From positions 2,480,001 through 2,544,000 of the forward strand of contig NZ_JAKZHU010000001.1 of NCBI RefSeq assembly GCF_022568795.1: a stretch of 64,000 bases of DNA, read 5' to 3'. A program made the position numbers and the translations under genes. The notes under the pieces were generated by a model. It saw only the letters and a list, made by a program, of their open reading frames with translations. It ran no database searches and was not told the DNA's origin. Origin of the DNA: Arsenicicoccus dermatophilus. GTDB taxonomy: Bacteria > Actinomycetota > Actinomycetes > Actinomycetales > Dermatophilaceae. Positions within the stretch are counted from its first letter, which is position 1; the number at the start of each line of letters is the position of its first letter. This document shows positions 1-13,718 of the stretch, piece by piece.

Positions 1-782
1 TCATCGACCGGGAGCCGGAAGCCGATGAAGAGTCGGTCGCTCGGCACGTCATCGCGCCGCTCGAGGCGGGCCGGCTCGGTCAGGGGCGGCAGCGCCGGCA
101 CCGGGCCGCGAGCCGGAGCCGCGGACGCGGGGAGTCCTCCGAAGTACTTCTCCACCGCCGCGAAGCCGTCTGCCGCGGTCACGGCTCCCGAGAGGGTGAG
201 GGTGGTGTTGTCGGGACCGTAGTACCGGTGGAAGAAGGCATGCACGTCCTCCAGGCTCGCCGCATCCAGGTCGGCCATCGAGCCGATCGTGCTGTGGTGG
301 TACGGATGCCCCTCGGGGAACACGGTGGCGTACACGTCCGCAAGGGCGAAGCCGTACGGCTGGTTGTCGTACCGCTGCCGCTTCTCCTCCTTGACCACGT
401 CGCGCTGGTTGTCGAGGTTCTCCTGCGTCACGGCCTCGAGCAGTCGCCCGTGCCGGTCTGCCTCCAGCCACAGCGCCAGCTCGAGAGCCCCGGTGGGAAC
501 GGTTTCGAAGTAGTTGGTCCGATCGAACCACGTGGTCGCGTTCAGCCGGGCTCCGTGCGCCATCAGCACAGCGAAGTGCTCGCCGCCGGCGACGTTGGCG
601 GACCCCTGGAACATGAGGTGCTCGAAGAGGTGGGCGAATCCCGTACCTCCCGCCACCTCGTGGCGGGAGCCGACACCGACCCAAAGGTTGACGGTCACCG
701 TCGGGACGCGGTGGTCCTCGTTGACGATGACGCGCAGGCCGTTGGCCAAGGTCCGCTCGGAGATCTGATAGCTCAGGGGCAT
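1..782 (-). CDS. M16-family zinc peptidase (insulinase/pitrilysin type), 3'-truncated by window edge
   Basis: The minus-strand frame opens at ATG 782 and runs off the left edge after about 260 codons, so only the N-terminal half of an M16 peptidase is visible. The inverted zinc motif HLFEH (HxxEH) lies about 50 residues in, within the context GGTGFAHLFEHLMFQGS that is typical of the family. About 75 residues further on, the stretch NQRDVVKEEKRQR matches the region that supplies the third zinc ligand, a glutamate. Members are usually 420-450 residues when single-domain, often encoded as two adjacent paralogues (active and inactive); the missing part and any partner lie to the left. No strong Shine-Dalgarno is seen before the ATG. 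It sits downstream of the rRNA operon, separated from it by a strong hairpin. The substrate cannot be inferred. Confidence 0.9.
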   Translation of the reverse strand, partial: MPLSYQISERTLANGLRVIVNEDHRVPTVTVNLWVGVGSRHEVAGGTGFAHLFEHLMFQGSANVAGGEHFAVLMAHGARLNATTWFDRTNYFETVPTGALELALWLEADRHGRLLEAVTQENLDNQRDVVKEEKRQRYDNQPYGFALADVYATVFPEGHPYHHSTIGSMADLDAASLEDVHAFFHRYYGPDNTTLTLSGAVTAADGFAAVEKYFGGLPASAAPARGPVPALPPLTEPARLERRDDVPSDRLFIGFRLPVD

Positions 783-832
783 AGGAGAACCCTAGGGCAC
801 GAAGCCTTCAGCGAGCCATGGGTCCAGAAATG

Positions 833-867
833 CGTGTAGCCCCCAACCTGTGGTTGGGGGCTACACG
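833..867 (-). terminator. Hairpin terminator of the rRNA operon
   Basis: A perfect 15-bp stem (834-848 with 852-866) closed by a 3-base loop, extendable by one C-G pair, lies just beyond the 5S 3' end on the transcribed strand. No U-tract follows, as is common in high-GC actinobacteria. It also separates the operon from the M16 peptidase, transcribed in the same direction. Confidence 0.85.
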
Positions 868-875
868 TGAATGAT

Positions 876-993
876 TGTCCGGCGGCGTCCTACTCTCCCA
901 CACCGTCACCAGTGCAGTACCATCGGCGCTGTAAGGCTTAGCTTCCGGGTTCGGAATGAGACCGGGCGTTTCCCTTACGCTATGACCGCCGTA
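876..993 (-). rRNA. rrf: 5S ribosomal RNA
   Basis: On the minus strand the segment begins TTACGGCGGTCATAGCG and contains the conserved loop block CCGAACCCGGAAGCTAAGC and the 3' block GGGAGAGTAGGACGCCGCC. The terminal halves are complementary, forming helix I. Length is about 118 nt, as expected for 5S. It is the last gene of the 16S-23S-5S operon, about 75 bases after the 23S. Ends are placed by homology and may be off by a few bases. Confidence 0.97.
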
Positions 994-1067
994 ACTCTAT
1001 CGACTTGTCAACAAACCAGGAAGGTTTGTGTGTCGGGAGCTACACAGTGGACGCGAGCAATCTTCGG

Positions 1068-6037
<4,970 letters not shown>

Positions 6038-6216
6038 ATTTGTACAATCCCAGCAAACAGAACAACAACCTGACGTTGCTGTCCGTCTACCAAAGGAACC
6101 TCAAACGAGGTAAAAAATTGGCATCAAACTTAGGCACGCTGTTGAGTTCTCAAACATCGGACGCTTGCAGTGCTCCCGAGCGCTTTTCGCGCTGTTCGCT
6201 CTGCAGCAACTCTTTA

Positions 6217-6246
6217 AACTTACTTCGTTTCGCCTCGGCGTGTCAA
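6217..6246 (-). promoter_or_regulatory. rRNA promoter P2 (downstream)
   Basis: In transcript sense the -35 is TTGACA (6246-6241), followed by an 18-base spacer and the -10 TAAGTT (6222-6217). It has the same hexamers as P1 90 bases upstream. The leader below it includes the sequence TTTGAGAACTCAACAG, a block found before actinobacterial 16S genes. Confidence 0.85.
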
Positions 6247-6306
6247 CTTGCCGTCTTGGTCGATGTGACCTAGACAAACTCGCGACCCGCTTTGGGCAAC
6301 TCGTCC

Positions 6307-6335
6307 AACTTAACTCATGCTCGGCTCGGTGTCAA
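6307..6335 (-). promoter_or_regulatory. rRNA promoter P1 (upstream)
   Basis: In transcript sense there is a consensus -35 TTGACA (6335-6330), a 17-base spacer and -10 TAAGTT (6312-6307). Tandem promoters of this kind are the norm for rrn operons. Between this promoter and the hairpin at 6584 (about 250 bases) I see no gene or further clear element. Confidence 0.85.
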
Positions 6336-6583
6336 CCCACTCTCTCGCCGTCCTGTTGGACGTTCGAGGGAGGAGTTGCGCTCCGTGTCCGGGGCACGAG
6401 GAGAGACAGTACACAGCAGGTGGCGGCTGAGCAAAATCGGGGTGAATCGGGCGGGCGTGGTGCACTCCGCGAGCCGAGACGCTCGCAGCCCCAGACGTCC
6501 GGCGGCCGCCACGGTTTACGGCACCCCGGCCCTGGCACCATGACGCGCCGCTCTCCGCTCGGACCGGCACCGGCCCACGGACG

Positions 6584-6623
6584 ACGACGAAGGCCCGGAC
6601 CATCTGGTCCGGGCCTTCGTCGT
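6584..6623 (-). terminator. Hairpin terminator after initiator tRNA
   Basis: Perfect 18-bp stem (6585-6602 with 6605-6622), extendable by one A-T pair, lying 15 bases after the tRNA 3' end. It separates the tRNA transcript from the rRNA promoters. Confidence 0.8.
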
Positions 6624-6638
6624 TGCTCACGCGATTCG

Positions 6639-6712
6639 TAGCGGGGGCAGGATTTGAACCTGCGACCTCCGGGTTATGAGCCCGGCGAGCTACCGAGCTG
6701 CTCCACCCCGCG
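6639..6712 (-). tRNA. Initiator tRNA-Met (anticodon CAT)
   Basis: The minus strand folds as a tRNA of 74 nt with anticodon CAT. It begins CGCGGGG and ends CCCCGCTA, so position 1 does not pair with position 72, and three G-C pairs close the anticodon stem (CGGGCTCATAACCCG). Both are hallmarks of initiator tRNA-fMet rather than the elongator. The 3' CCA is not encoded (CGA follows). Confidence 0.95.
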
Positions 6713-6725
6713 TCGGTATGGTCCG

Positions 6726-6755
6726 AGGCTACGGGACGGTGGCCGCCTCACGCAA
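6726..6755 (-). promoter_or_regulatory. Possible tRNA promoter
   Basis: TTGCGT (6755-6750), an 18-base spacer and TAGCCT (6731-6726) sit about 14 bases before the tRNA. The hexamers are near consensus but unproven; the only other source of transcription would be read-through from the UPF0182 gene. Confidence 0.4.
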
Positions 6756-6823
6756 ATCCGTCACCCCGGAAGCGAGCTCGGGGTGGTGCCGGGTGCCCCG
6801 GCGGAGGGCGTGGGGGAAGGGGG

Positions 6824-9800
6824 CTACGCCGTCGGTGCGGGTGCGGTGGCCAGCGGCGGCGGGGTCGGCGGCACCACGGTCGTCTGACCCGGTCGCTGGG
6901 CCGCGGCGGCCGCCTCGATCGCGGCGCGGAGCCGGCGCTGGGCCTCGCCGTACGCCGTGAAGTCGCGAGCCGCGAGCGCCTTGTCCGCGTCAGCCATCGC
7001 CTGCTGGGCGAGCGCCAGCTGGCGGGCGACCTCCGCCGATCCCGTGGTCGGAGCCTGAGGCGTCTCACCCCCGGGGGAGGCTGTCGCCCCGGAGCTCCCG
7101 CCGAAGAGACCGTCCAGCGCTCCGTCGAGGGTGTCGGACCAGGCGAGCTTGTCTCCGAAGCTCGCGACGATGGCCTTGGACTGCGGGTAGGCCGAGGTGC
7201 CGGCCGACGCCTGCACGTAGATCGGCTGCACGTAGAGCACTCCCCCACCGACGGGCAACGTAAGGAGGTTGCCCTTGGCCACCTTGGATCCCCCGGAGGA
7301 CCCGCTGTTGAGGAACTGCCCCAGCGTGAGGGCGAACCGCGGCGACGAGGCCGCGCTCGAGGAGATCTCGTTCGCCACCTGCTGCGGCCCCTGCACCTGG
7401 GCGTCCTTGGGCAGCTCGAGCAGGCGCAGCGTGCCGTAGCCCTCCCGGGGTCGACCCGGCTGGTCCCCGGCGTCCGCGTCTGCGGACAGGAAGGCCGACA
7501 GGACCGTGCGGTTCTCCGGCGTGAAGGTCGACGTGAGCGAGTACGTCGGGGCGCTCTGGCCCGGCACCTGCACCGACAGGTAGTAGGGCGGCTGGCTCGG
7601 CGTCTCGACGGTCGCCCGCTGCGCCGGATCGGACGGGACCTTCCAGAAGTCCTGGCCACCGAAGAAGCTGGCCGGATCGGTCACGTGGTAGCGACCGAGC
7701 ATGGAGCGTTGCACCTTGAACAGGTCCTGCGGGTAGCGCAGGTGCGACATGAGGGCCCCGCTGATCGCCGAGCGCGGCTCGACCACCCCCGGGAAGGCAC
7801 GCATCCACGACCGCAGGATCGGATCCTGCTCGTCCCAGGAGTACAGGTGCACGGTCCCGTCATACGCATCCACCGTCGCCTTCACCGAGTTGCGCACGTA
7901 GTTGACCCGCGCCGGCGCCTGGGCGGTGCGGTTGCGCGAGGTCTGCGTCAGGGCATCCGTCGTCACGTCCTGCAGCTCGGTGAGCTGGGAGCCGGGATAG
8001 CTCGAGCTCGTGGTGTAGCCGTCGACGATCCACTGGATCCGTCCGGAGACGACCGCCGGGTAAGGATCGCCGTCCAGGGTGAGCCAGGGCGCGACCTTGC
8101 CTATCCGCTCCCGCGGGGACCGGACATCCAGCAGGCGCGACTCGGCGTTGACGGTGCTCGACAGCAGGATGTTGGGCTCGCGGTAGGTGATGGCGTAGGC
8201 CAGCCGGCGCGGCAAGGATCCGATGGGCACCCCACCGGACCCCCGATAGGTGGTGCGCCGCTCGCCCCCCGCCGACGCGTCGGGGTGGTCGAGCTCCGCG
8301 TCGCCGCTGCCGGGCGGCGCGCCGACGATCGAATAGGTCGGCGACTCCTCGCCGAAGTAGATGCGCGGCTCGTAGGGACCGAGCCTCCCGGTGGTGGGGA
8401 TGTTCTGCTCGAAGAACACCGGCTGCCCGTCCGGCCCGCGCCGGTTGCCGTAGGCCGCCGCGAGGCCGTAGCCGTGGGTGTAGAAGGTGTGGTCGTTGAC
8501 CCAGTTCCGCCGGGCGGGATCCAGGTCGGCCAGCCGCAGCTCTCGCGCCCCGACGACCGCGTCCACCGAGCGCCCGTCCACGACATACCGGTCGACGTCC
8601 AGGGCGGTCGGGAAGGAGTAGAAGGCCTTGACCGACTGGAGCGCCTCGAAGGTCTTGCCCACGACGGCAGGATCGACGATCCGGATGCCCGGGATGGTCT
8701 GCGCGTCCCCCCGCAGCTGCCCGGGCGCGGCCGTCGCCTCCGCGGCGTACGGCGTCTGCACGACCTTGTCCAGGCCGAAGGCCGCCCGCGTCGCGTCGAT
8801 GTTGCGCCGGATGTAGGGCTGCTCCAGGGTCCGCTCGCTCGGCCGCACCTTGAGGCTCTGCACGAGCATCGGGTAGATCGTGCCCACCACGAGACCGGTC
8901 ACGGCGAGCAGGGCCACCCCCACGACCGGCAGCCGCCACGATCCCGTCCGGATCGACGCCAGGAAGAACAGCGCGCACAGCACCGCCGCGGCGGCGAGGA
9001 TCGAGCGCCCCGGCAGGACGGCGTGGTCGGCGGCATAGGTGACACCCGTGATCCGGGGACCCTCCGCGAGCGCCAGGTCGTACCGACCCAACCAGTAGCT
9101 CAGCCCCTGCACCAGCGCCAGGGCGGCGAACAGGCAGGACAGGTGGACGACGGCGGCGCGGCTCGACCGGCCCCCCGCACCCGGGGGGCGGAGCCCGCCG
9201 TACACGTAGTGGGTCAGGCCGGCCACGATCGCGGCCAGCACCAAGGACATCAGCGTGAAGTCCACCAGGAAGCGCAGCCACGGCAGCGTGAAGACGAAGA
9301 ACCCCACGTCCATCCCGAACTGGGCGTCCTTGCGGCCGAAGGGAACCTGGTAGCGCCACAGGAGGAAGGTCTGCCACTGGCTCGCGAGCGCCGTGCCCGA
9401 CAGGATCCCCAGCACCCCGGGGACCACCCAGGTCGCCAGCCGGCGCAAGGGATCCAGCACGGTCCGGTAGCGGTCCAGCGCCACCTGCTCCTGCGTGACC
9501 GGTGCGTAGACCGGACGGAGCCGGTGGCCCAGCACGATGCTCGACAAGGTCAGCCCGCCCACGGTCACCGCGCCGACCAGGAAGAGCAGGGTCCGGGTCG
9601 TCAGCTCGGTGGTGAGCACCCCCTGCCGGCCGAGGGAGGCGAACCACAGCACCTCGGTCCACAGACCCGCCAGGGCGCCGAGGGCCAGGGCCACCATCGC
9701 CAGGATCGTGACGAGCGGTCCCGTCACCCCGCGCCGACGACGGCGGCCGCCCGGCAACGTCACGTGTCCCGCTCCGGCCGGCCCCCCGTCCTGCCCGTCC

Positions 9801-9829
9801 CGGGGGCGCGGGGCCTCGTCGTCGCTCAC
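6824..9829 (-). CDS. UPF0182 family large membrane protein
   Basis: A protein of about 1,001 residues. The N-terminal third has about seven hydrophobic segments (for example around residues 35-60, 75-100, 125-145, 190-215, 225-250, 275-295 and 305-325), followed by a large hydrophilic, probably extracytoplasmic domain and a disordered Pro/Ala/Thr tail. This matches UPF0182, conserved in Actinobacteria and Cyanobacteria and of unknown function. The GTG at 9829 is chosen because AGGAGG lies 8 bases upstream; an in-frame GTG at 9847 would put that ribosome site inside the gene. It diverges from the PPA1309-like gene. In M. tuberculosis the counterpart (Rv3193c, from memory) also lies next to the Lon-like protease, which here is one gene away, supporting the assignment. 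Confidence 0.88.
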   Translation of the reverse strand: MSDDEAPRPRDGQDGGPAGAGHVTLPGGRRRRRGVTGPLVTILAMVALALGALAGLWTEVLWFASLGRQGVLTTELTTRTLLFLVGAVTVGGLTLSSIVLGHRLRPVYAPVTQEQVALDRYRTVLDPLRRLATWVVPGVLGILSGTALASQWQTFLLWRYQVPFGRKDAQFGMDVGFFVFTLPWLRFLVDFTLMSLVLAAIVAGLTHYVYGGLRPPGAGGRSSRAAVVHLSCLFAALALVQGLSYWLGRYDLALAEGPRITGVTYAADHAVLPGRSILAAAAVLCALFFLASIRTGSWRLPVVGVALLAVTGLVVGTIYPMLVQSLKVRPSERTLEQPYIRRNIDATRAAFGLDKVVQTPYAAEATAAPGQLRGDAQTIPGIRIVDPAVVGKTFEALQSVKAFYSFPTALDVDRYVVDGRSVDAVVGARELRLADLDPARRNWVNDHTFYTHGYGLAAAYGNRRGPDGQPVFFEQNIPTTGRLGPYEPRIYFGEESPTYSIVGAPPGSGDAELDHPDASAGGERRTTYRGSGGVPIGSLPRRLAYAITYREPNILLSSTVNAESRLLDVRSPRERIGKVAPWLTLDGDPYPAVVSGRIQWIVDGYTTSSSYPGSQLTELQDVTTDALTQTSRNRTAQAPARVNYVRNSVKATVDAYDGTVHLYSWDEQDPILRSWMRAFPGVVEPRSAISGALMSHLRYPQDLFKVQRSMLGRYHVTDPASFFGGQDFWKVPSDPAQRATVETPSQPPYYLSVQVPGQSAPTYSLTSTFTPENRTVLSAFLSADADAGDQPGRPREGYGTLRLLELPKDAQVQGPQQVANEISSSAASSPRFALTLGQFLNSGSSGGSKVAKGNLLTLPVGGGVLYVQPIYVQASAGTSAYPQSKAIVASFGDKLAWSDTLDGALDGLFGGSSGATASPGGETPQAPTTGSAEVARQLALAQQAMADADKALAARDFTAYGEAQRRLRAAIEAAAAAQRPGQTTVVPPTPPPLATAPAPTA

Positions 9830-9913
9830 GCTCGGGTCCTCCTGCACGGGTCGTCACCGGCCGGACAGCCAGGAACGGTCTTCGCGGACAACCTACCCCG
9901 CAGGGCTGGAAGA

Positions 9914-10453
9914 ATGGCGACCGTGACCCAGACGCCCCGCATCGTGCCCACCCCGCTCATCACCTGCGCCGTCGACACGGAGCGGCACGTATCCCGCTCC
10001 GGCTGGGACCAGCCCACGCGACTGTTCGCGCTCGTGCGCACCGGCGACCTGCTCGCCGCCGAGCCGCAGCTGAGCCCGCGGCTCGCCGAGGAAGACCCCG
10101 ACGGCCTCACCGCCATCGAGCAGGAGGACCTGCCCGAGGCCGAGGGGCTCGAGGAGCTCCTCGCCCAGATCGTGTGGCCCGAGGAGGTCGCCGGCACGGC
10201 CATCAGCGTCGAGCGGATCGTGGTGCCCCCGGCGGCCGAGAGCGGTATGCCGCAGGACCCCGAGGCGGCGACGGCCTACCTCGCCGCCCACCCCGACCGG
10301 CAGGACGTGCGGCTGCTCGTGGCCGTGGAGCGCGGCGGCGAGCAGGTCACCCTCCTGCGCCAGCGCGCCCACGACAGCGACGACGCCGTCGCGATGGGGG
10401 CGGACATCGCGCCGGGCCTGGTCGAGGCGCTGCGCGGGACCCTCACGGACTGA
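9914..10453 (+). CDS. PPA1309-family conserved hypothetical protein
   Basis: A soluble acidic protein of 179 residues with no signal peptide or membrane segment. It resembles the actinobacterial PPA1309 family: an N-terminal segment mentioning a WDQPTRLFALV-like motif, a central Glu/Leu-rich stretch, and a C-terminal block ending DIAPGLVEALRGTL. No catalytic motif is visible and the function is unknown. It lies between divergent UPF0182 and convergent Lon-like genes. The ATG at 9914 is taken; a GTG nine bases downstream is an alternative, as neither has a clear ribosome site. Confidence 0.75.
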   Translation: MATVTQTPRIVPTPLITCAVDTERHVSRSGWDQPTRLFALVRTGDLLAAEPQLSPRLAEEDPDGLTAIEQEDLPEAEGLEELLAQIVWPEEVAGTAISVERIVVPPAAESGMPQDPEAATAYLAAHPDRQDVRLLVAVERGGEQVTLLRQRAHDSDDAVAMGADIAPGLVEALRGTLTD

Positions 10454-10582
10454 CCGGCAGCCCACGAGGCGGCGCAGGACGAGACCGGCCCGGCGGGCGT
10501 GGCGACGGCGGGTGCCCGGCCGGACCGTCACCCTGCCCGCGCCGGACCTCCTGCGGACCGGTCCCAGGTCACCCGCAGCAGG

Positions 10583-11668
10583 TCACCCGCAGCGGGGCAG
10601 GCCGTCGGCACGGCCCGCCGCAATGGCCTGCACGCCGGCGAGGGCCTGCGCGAAGGTCTCCACCTTGACGACGCGGATGCCGTCGGGCACGTCCCGGGTG
10701 ACCTCCGGGCAGTTGGCGGCGGGGGCGAGGAACCACTCCGCCCCGGCACCCCGGGCCCCCACGACCTTCTGGTGGATCCCGCCGATCGGGCCGACCTGCC
10801 CGCCCGGCGAGATGGTCCCGGTGCCCGCGATGCGCCGCCCGCCCGTGAGGTCGCCGGGAGTCAGCCGGTCGTAGACGCCCAGCGAGAACATGAGCCCGCC
10901 CGACGGGCCTCCGACCTGACCGGGATCGATGGTGACCGGCACGGGCAGGGTGTAGTCGACGGAGAGGCCGATGCCCACGACCTTGCGACCGTCCTTGAGG
11001 TGCACCGGCAGCGTCACCGTGCGCTGCGCCCCCTTGCGCAGCACCCGGACCGCGACGGCAGAGCCGTCGGCATACCCCTGGATCTGCTGTCGGAGCTGCT
11101 CGCTGGTGGTCACCGGGCGGCCCCCGACCGCCAGGATCCGGTCACCCACCTGGAGCCGTCCCGCAGCACTCGAGCCCTCGGGGATCTGACCGACCGCGAC
11201 CGTCTCCCCGACCTGCAGACCGAGCGCGCGCTCGGCGACCACCACGGCGTCCTCCTGCGAGTGGGACATCTCCGCCTGGCCGGCCTTCTTGACCTGCTCG
11301 CCCGTCGAGCCCTTGGGGTAGACCACCTCCTCGGGCAGGATCTCCCGGTCTCCCGCCACCCAGGCTGCGACCAGGTCGTAGGCGTTGAGCAGCCGGCCCG
11401 GCCCACCGCGGACCGACACGGCCGTCAGGCTGAGCGCCCCGCCCGCGGGGTGGTCCTTGTCCTTGGGCACGGTGATGAGCGGGTGGCCCTCCTCGTTGGT
11501 GCCGAGGGTGTTGATGGCGGGCCCCGGCGAGAGGATGACGTAGGGCAGCCGGACGAAGGCGAGCGCCACCGCGGCCAGCGTCGTCACCGCGAGCACCACG
11601 AGCGGCCGGTGCGAACCGCGAGCCCGCCCCGCAGCTCGCACCCGCGAGGCCCCGGACCGCTCCCTCAC
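10583..11668 (-). CDS. PDZ-domain Lon-like serine protease (YlbL type), membrane-anchored
   Basis: About 361 residues: a basic N-terminus, one membrane segment near residues 23-43, a PDZ domain near 145-225 and a C-terminal Lon-type (S16) protease domain. The catalytic serine is in GGPSGGLMFSL and the catalytic lysine in GGIHQKVVGA, the normal Ser-Lys dyad. It therefore should be an extracytoplasmic, membrane-tethered protease. B. subtilis YlbL and Rv3194c share this architecture. The GTG at 11668 overlaps the moaE stop (GTGA), implying translational coupling; an in-frame GTG at 11683 is possible. The stop codon falls in a tandem 14-bp duplication (10565-10592), so the reading frame ends at one of two identical TGA copies. 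Confidence 0.88.
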   Translation of the reverse strand: MRERSGASRVRAAGRARGSHRPLVVLAVTTLAAVALAFVRLPYVILSPGPAINTLGTNEEGHPLITVPKDKDHPAGGALSLTAVSVRGGPGRLLNAYDLVAAWVAGDREILPEEVVYPKGSTGEQVKKAGQAEMSHSQEDAVVVAERALGLQVGETVAVGQIPEGSSAAGRLQVGDRILAVGGRPVTTSEQLRQQIQGYADGSAVAVRVLRKGAQRTVTLPVHLKDGRKVVGIGLSVDYTLPVPVTIDPGQVGGPSGGLMFSLGVYDRLTPGDLTGGRRIAGTGTISPGGQVGPIGGIHQKVVGARGAGAEWFLAPAANCPEVTRDVPDGIRVVKVETFAQALAGVQAIAAGRADGLPRCG

Positions 11669-12099
11669 GGCAGTCCCACCCACTCGTCGGAGCCGTCCGC
11701 GAAGACCTGGTGCTTCCAGATCGGCACGGTCGACTTGAGGGTGTCGACCAGGTCGCGGCAGGCGTCGAAGGCCGCTCCCCGGTGCGCGGCCGCGACGGCG
11801 CAGACCACCGCCAGGTCCCCGACCACCAGCTCGCCGACCCGGTGCACCGCGGCCACGGCGAGGACCTCGTGGCGCGTGGCGACGTCCTGCGCGACCTCCC
11901 GCAGCCGGTCGGCCGCCGACGGGTGCGCGGAGTAGCCCAGCCCGGTCACGGCGCCGCCTGCGTCGTGGTCCCGCACCACGCCCACGAAGGGGACGACCCC
12001 ACCGGCGCGTGGGTCCGTCACCGCGTCGAGCACCTCGGCGACGGACAGGGCCGAGTCACGGATGGCGATGAGCCGGACCGGTGCAGGGGACTGGGACAC
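11665..12099 (-). CDS. moaE: Molybdopterin synthase catalytic subunit MoaE
   Basis: 144 residues, the usual MoaE length. MoaE with the thiocarboxylated MoaD converts cyclic pyranopterin monophosphate to molybdopterin. Diagnostic blocks are present: FVGVVRDHDAG near the N-terminus, HRVGELVVGD, the AAHRGAAFDACRDLVD helix, and the substrate-binding lysine segment LKSTVPIWKHQ near the C-terminus. No moaD is adjacent; the sulfurtransferase that would load it (moeZ) is 20 kb away in this window. The stop overlaps the start of the Lon-like protease gene by four bases. Confidence 0.95.
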   Translation of the reverse strand: MSQSPAPVRLIAIRDSALSVAEVLDAVTDPRAGGVVPFVGVVRDHDAGGAVTGLGYSAHPSAADRLREVAQDVATRHEVLAVAAVHRVGELVVGDLAVVCAVAAAHRGAAFDACRDLVDTLKSTVPIWKHQVFADGSDEWVGLP

Positions 12100-12224
12100 G
12101 GGGAACCTTCCGGAGCGCTGATATCTCGCCGAAGACTAGCCGGGGTGACGGGAAGGTGACGGAACGTCCACGCACCTCCTAGCGTTGGACGAAGCACCAG
12201 GACCCCCACCGCGAGGAGCGAGCC

Positions 12225-13718
12225 GTGAGCATCCCCCCGAACCCCGGAGCCGGCAAGGACCCCGACGAGGACGACCTCGCCCGGATGCTCGGCGAGATGC
12301 TCGGCGATCCCTCGCTCGCCGCCGACCCGCAGCTGCGCGAGATGCTGGGCCGGCTCGGTGCCCAGGGGCTCGACCCGACCCAGCTGGCGATGGTGCAGCA
12401 GCAGGTGCGGGCGATGTTCACCGGTCCGGCGCCGGACGGTCCCGTCGACGAGTCGCTGGCCCTCGACCTGGCCCGCAAGCGCGCCGCGAGCACGGGCGAC
12501 CAGGTCGTCTCCGAGAACGAGCGGCGGACCGGAACCGACGCCATCCGGGTCGCCCAGATGTGGCTGGACCAGGTCACCGAGCTCGAGGCGCCCGCCACGG
12601 CGGACGCCGTGTGGAGCCGGGCCGAGTGGGTCGAGGCGACCCTGCCCACCTGGGTGCGCCTGGTCGGGCCCGTCGCCGACGGGGTCACCGGAGCCATGAC
12701 CGGCACCATGCGCTCCCAGCTCGACGAGCTCGGCCGGCACGGCGGTCTGGAGGCGCTCGGCGGCATACCGGGAATGCCCCCGCTGCCGACCGGGATGGAC
12801 GCCACGGCCCTCATGGCCCAGATGGGACCGATGGTGCAGCGGATGGGAGCCGCGATGTTCGCGGCCCAGATCGGCGAGGCGGTCGGCGGGCTCGCCGGCG
12901 AGGTCGTGTCCGGCACCGAGGTCGGCCTGCCCCTCGTCCCCGACCACGCCGTCGCCCTGCTGCCCGCCGGGGTCGCGGCCTTCGGCGAGGGCCTGGAGAT
13001 CGACCCCGCGCAGGTGCGGCTCTACCTCGCCGCCCGCGAGGCCGCCCGCTCGCGGCTCTTCGCCGGTCGGCCCTGGCTCGGGGCGGCGCTCACGTCCGCC
13101 GTGACGACCTACGCCCGGGACATCAGCATCGACGTCGAGGGCATCCAGTCGCGGATGGCGACCATCGACCCCACCGACCCCGAGACGCTCCAGGCCGCGG
13201 TGGGTCAGGACCTGTTCACCCCCGAGCCGTCCGAGGCCCAGCGCCGGGCCCTCGCCTCGCTCGAGACCCTCCTCGCGCTGGTCGAGGGCTGGGTCGACGT
13301 CGTCACCGACCGCGCCACCCGGGCCCACCTGCCGGAGGCCGCCGCCCTGGGCGAGGCCGTGCGGCGACGCCGTGCCACCGGAGGACCCGCCGAGCGCACC
13401 CTCGCGCAGCTGGTCGGCCTGGAGCTGCGACCCCGACGGCTGCGGGACGCCGCCAACCTCTTCGCCGCGCTCGAGGAGGCCGGGGGTCCGCAGCTGCGCG
13501 ACGACGCCTGGGCCCACCCCGACCTCTCCCCCACCGGCGCCGACCTGGACGACGTGCTGGGGTATGTCGAGCGGGTGCGGGCCGGGGGCGGCGACGACCT
13601 GGATGCCGAGCTCGACCGGCTGCTCGCCGGCGACGGGACGCGTGACGGCACCGGTGAGGACTCGGGCGACGACACCGGCCACGGCGCCGGACCCACCTCG
13701 CCCGGGTCGCCGGCGTGA
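12225..13718 (+). CDS. DUF2342 / zincin-like protein, putative zinc ligands replaced
   Basis: 497 residues, similar over its length to the DUF2342 family (annotated as zinc-dependent metalloprotease, also F420-biosynthesis-associated). Typical blocks are visible: an N-terminal segment rich in LGEMLGDPS, ALDLARK near residue 80, VRVAQMWLD-like and PTWVRLVGPVADGV blocks, FAAQIGEAVGGLAGEV, GLPLVPDHAVALLP and GVAAFGEGLEI. No HExxH exists anywhere. In relatives I recall an REAAH..RLF.H.PWL motif; here it reads REAARSRLFAGRPWL, losing both histidines, so this copy may not bind zinc. The GTG start has GAGGAG eight bases upstream. It overlaps the Nudix gene by four bases. The syntenic mycobacterial gene is Rv3195. 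Confidence 0.82.
   Translation: MSIPPNPGAGKDPDEDDLARMLGEMLGDPSLAADPQLREMLGRLGAQGLDPTQLAMVQQQVRAMFTGPAPDGPVDESLALDLARKRAASTGDQVVSENERRTGTDAIRVAQMWLDQVTELEAPATADAVWSRAEWVEATLPTWVRLVGPVADGVTGAMTGTMRSQLDELGRHGGLEALGGIPGMPPLPTGMDATALMAQMGPMVQRMGAAMFAAQIGEAVGGLAGEVVSGTEVGLPLVPDHAVALLPAGVAAFGEGLEIDPAQVRLYLAAREAARSRLFAGRPWLGAALTSAVTTYARDISIDVEGIQSRMATIDPTDPETLQAAVGQDLFTPEPSEAQRRALASLETLLALVEGWVDVVTDRATRAHLPEAAALGEAVRRRRATGGPAERTLAQLVGLELRPRRLRDAANLFAALEEAGGPQLRDDAWAHPDLSPTGADLDDVLGYVERVRAGGGDDLDAELDRLLAGDGTRDGTGEDSGDDTGHGAGPTSPGSPA

Noticed and set aside
7685-10453. Plus-strand open frame of 922 codons through the UPF0182 gene
   Set aside because: It is an antisense shadow: Arg/Gly/His-rich with no domain, over a well-supported minus-strand gene. 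Only its last 179 codons (9914-10453) form a real protein.
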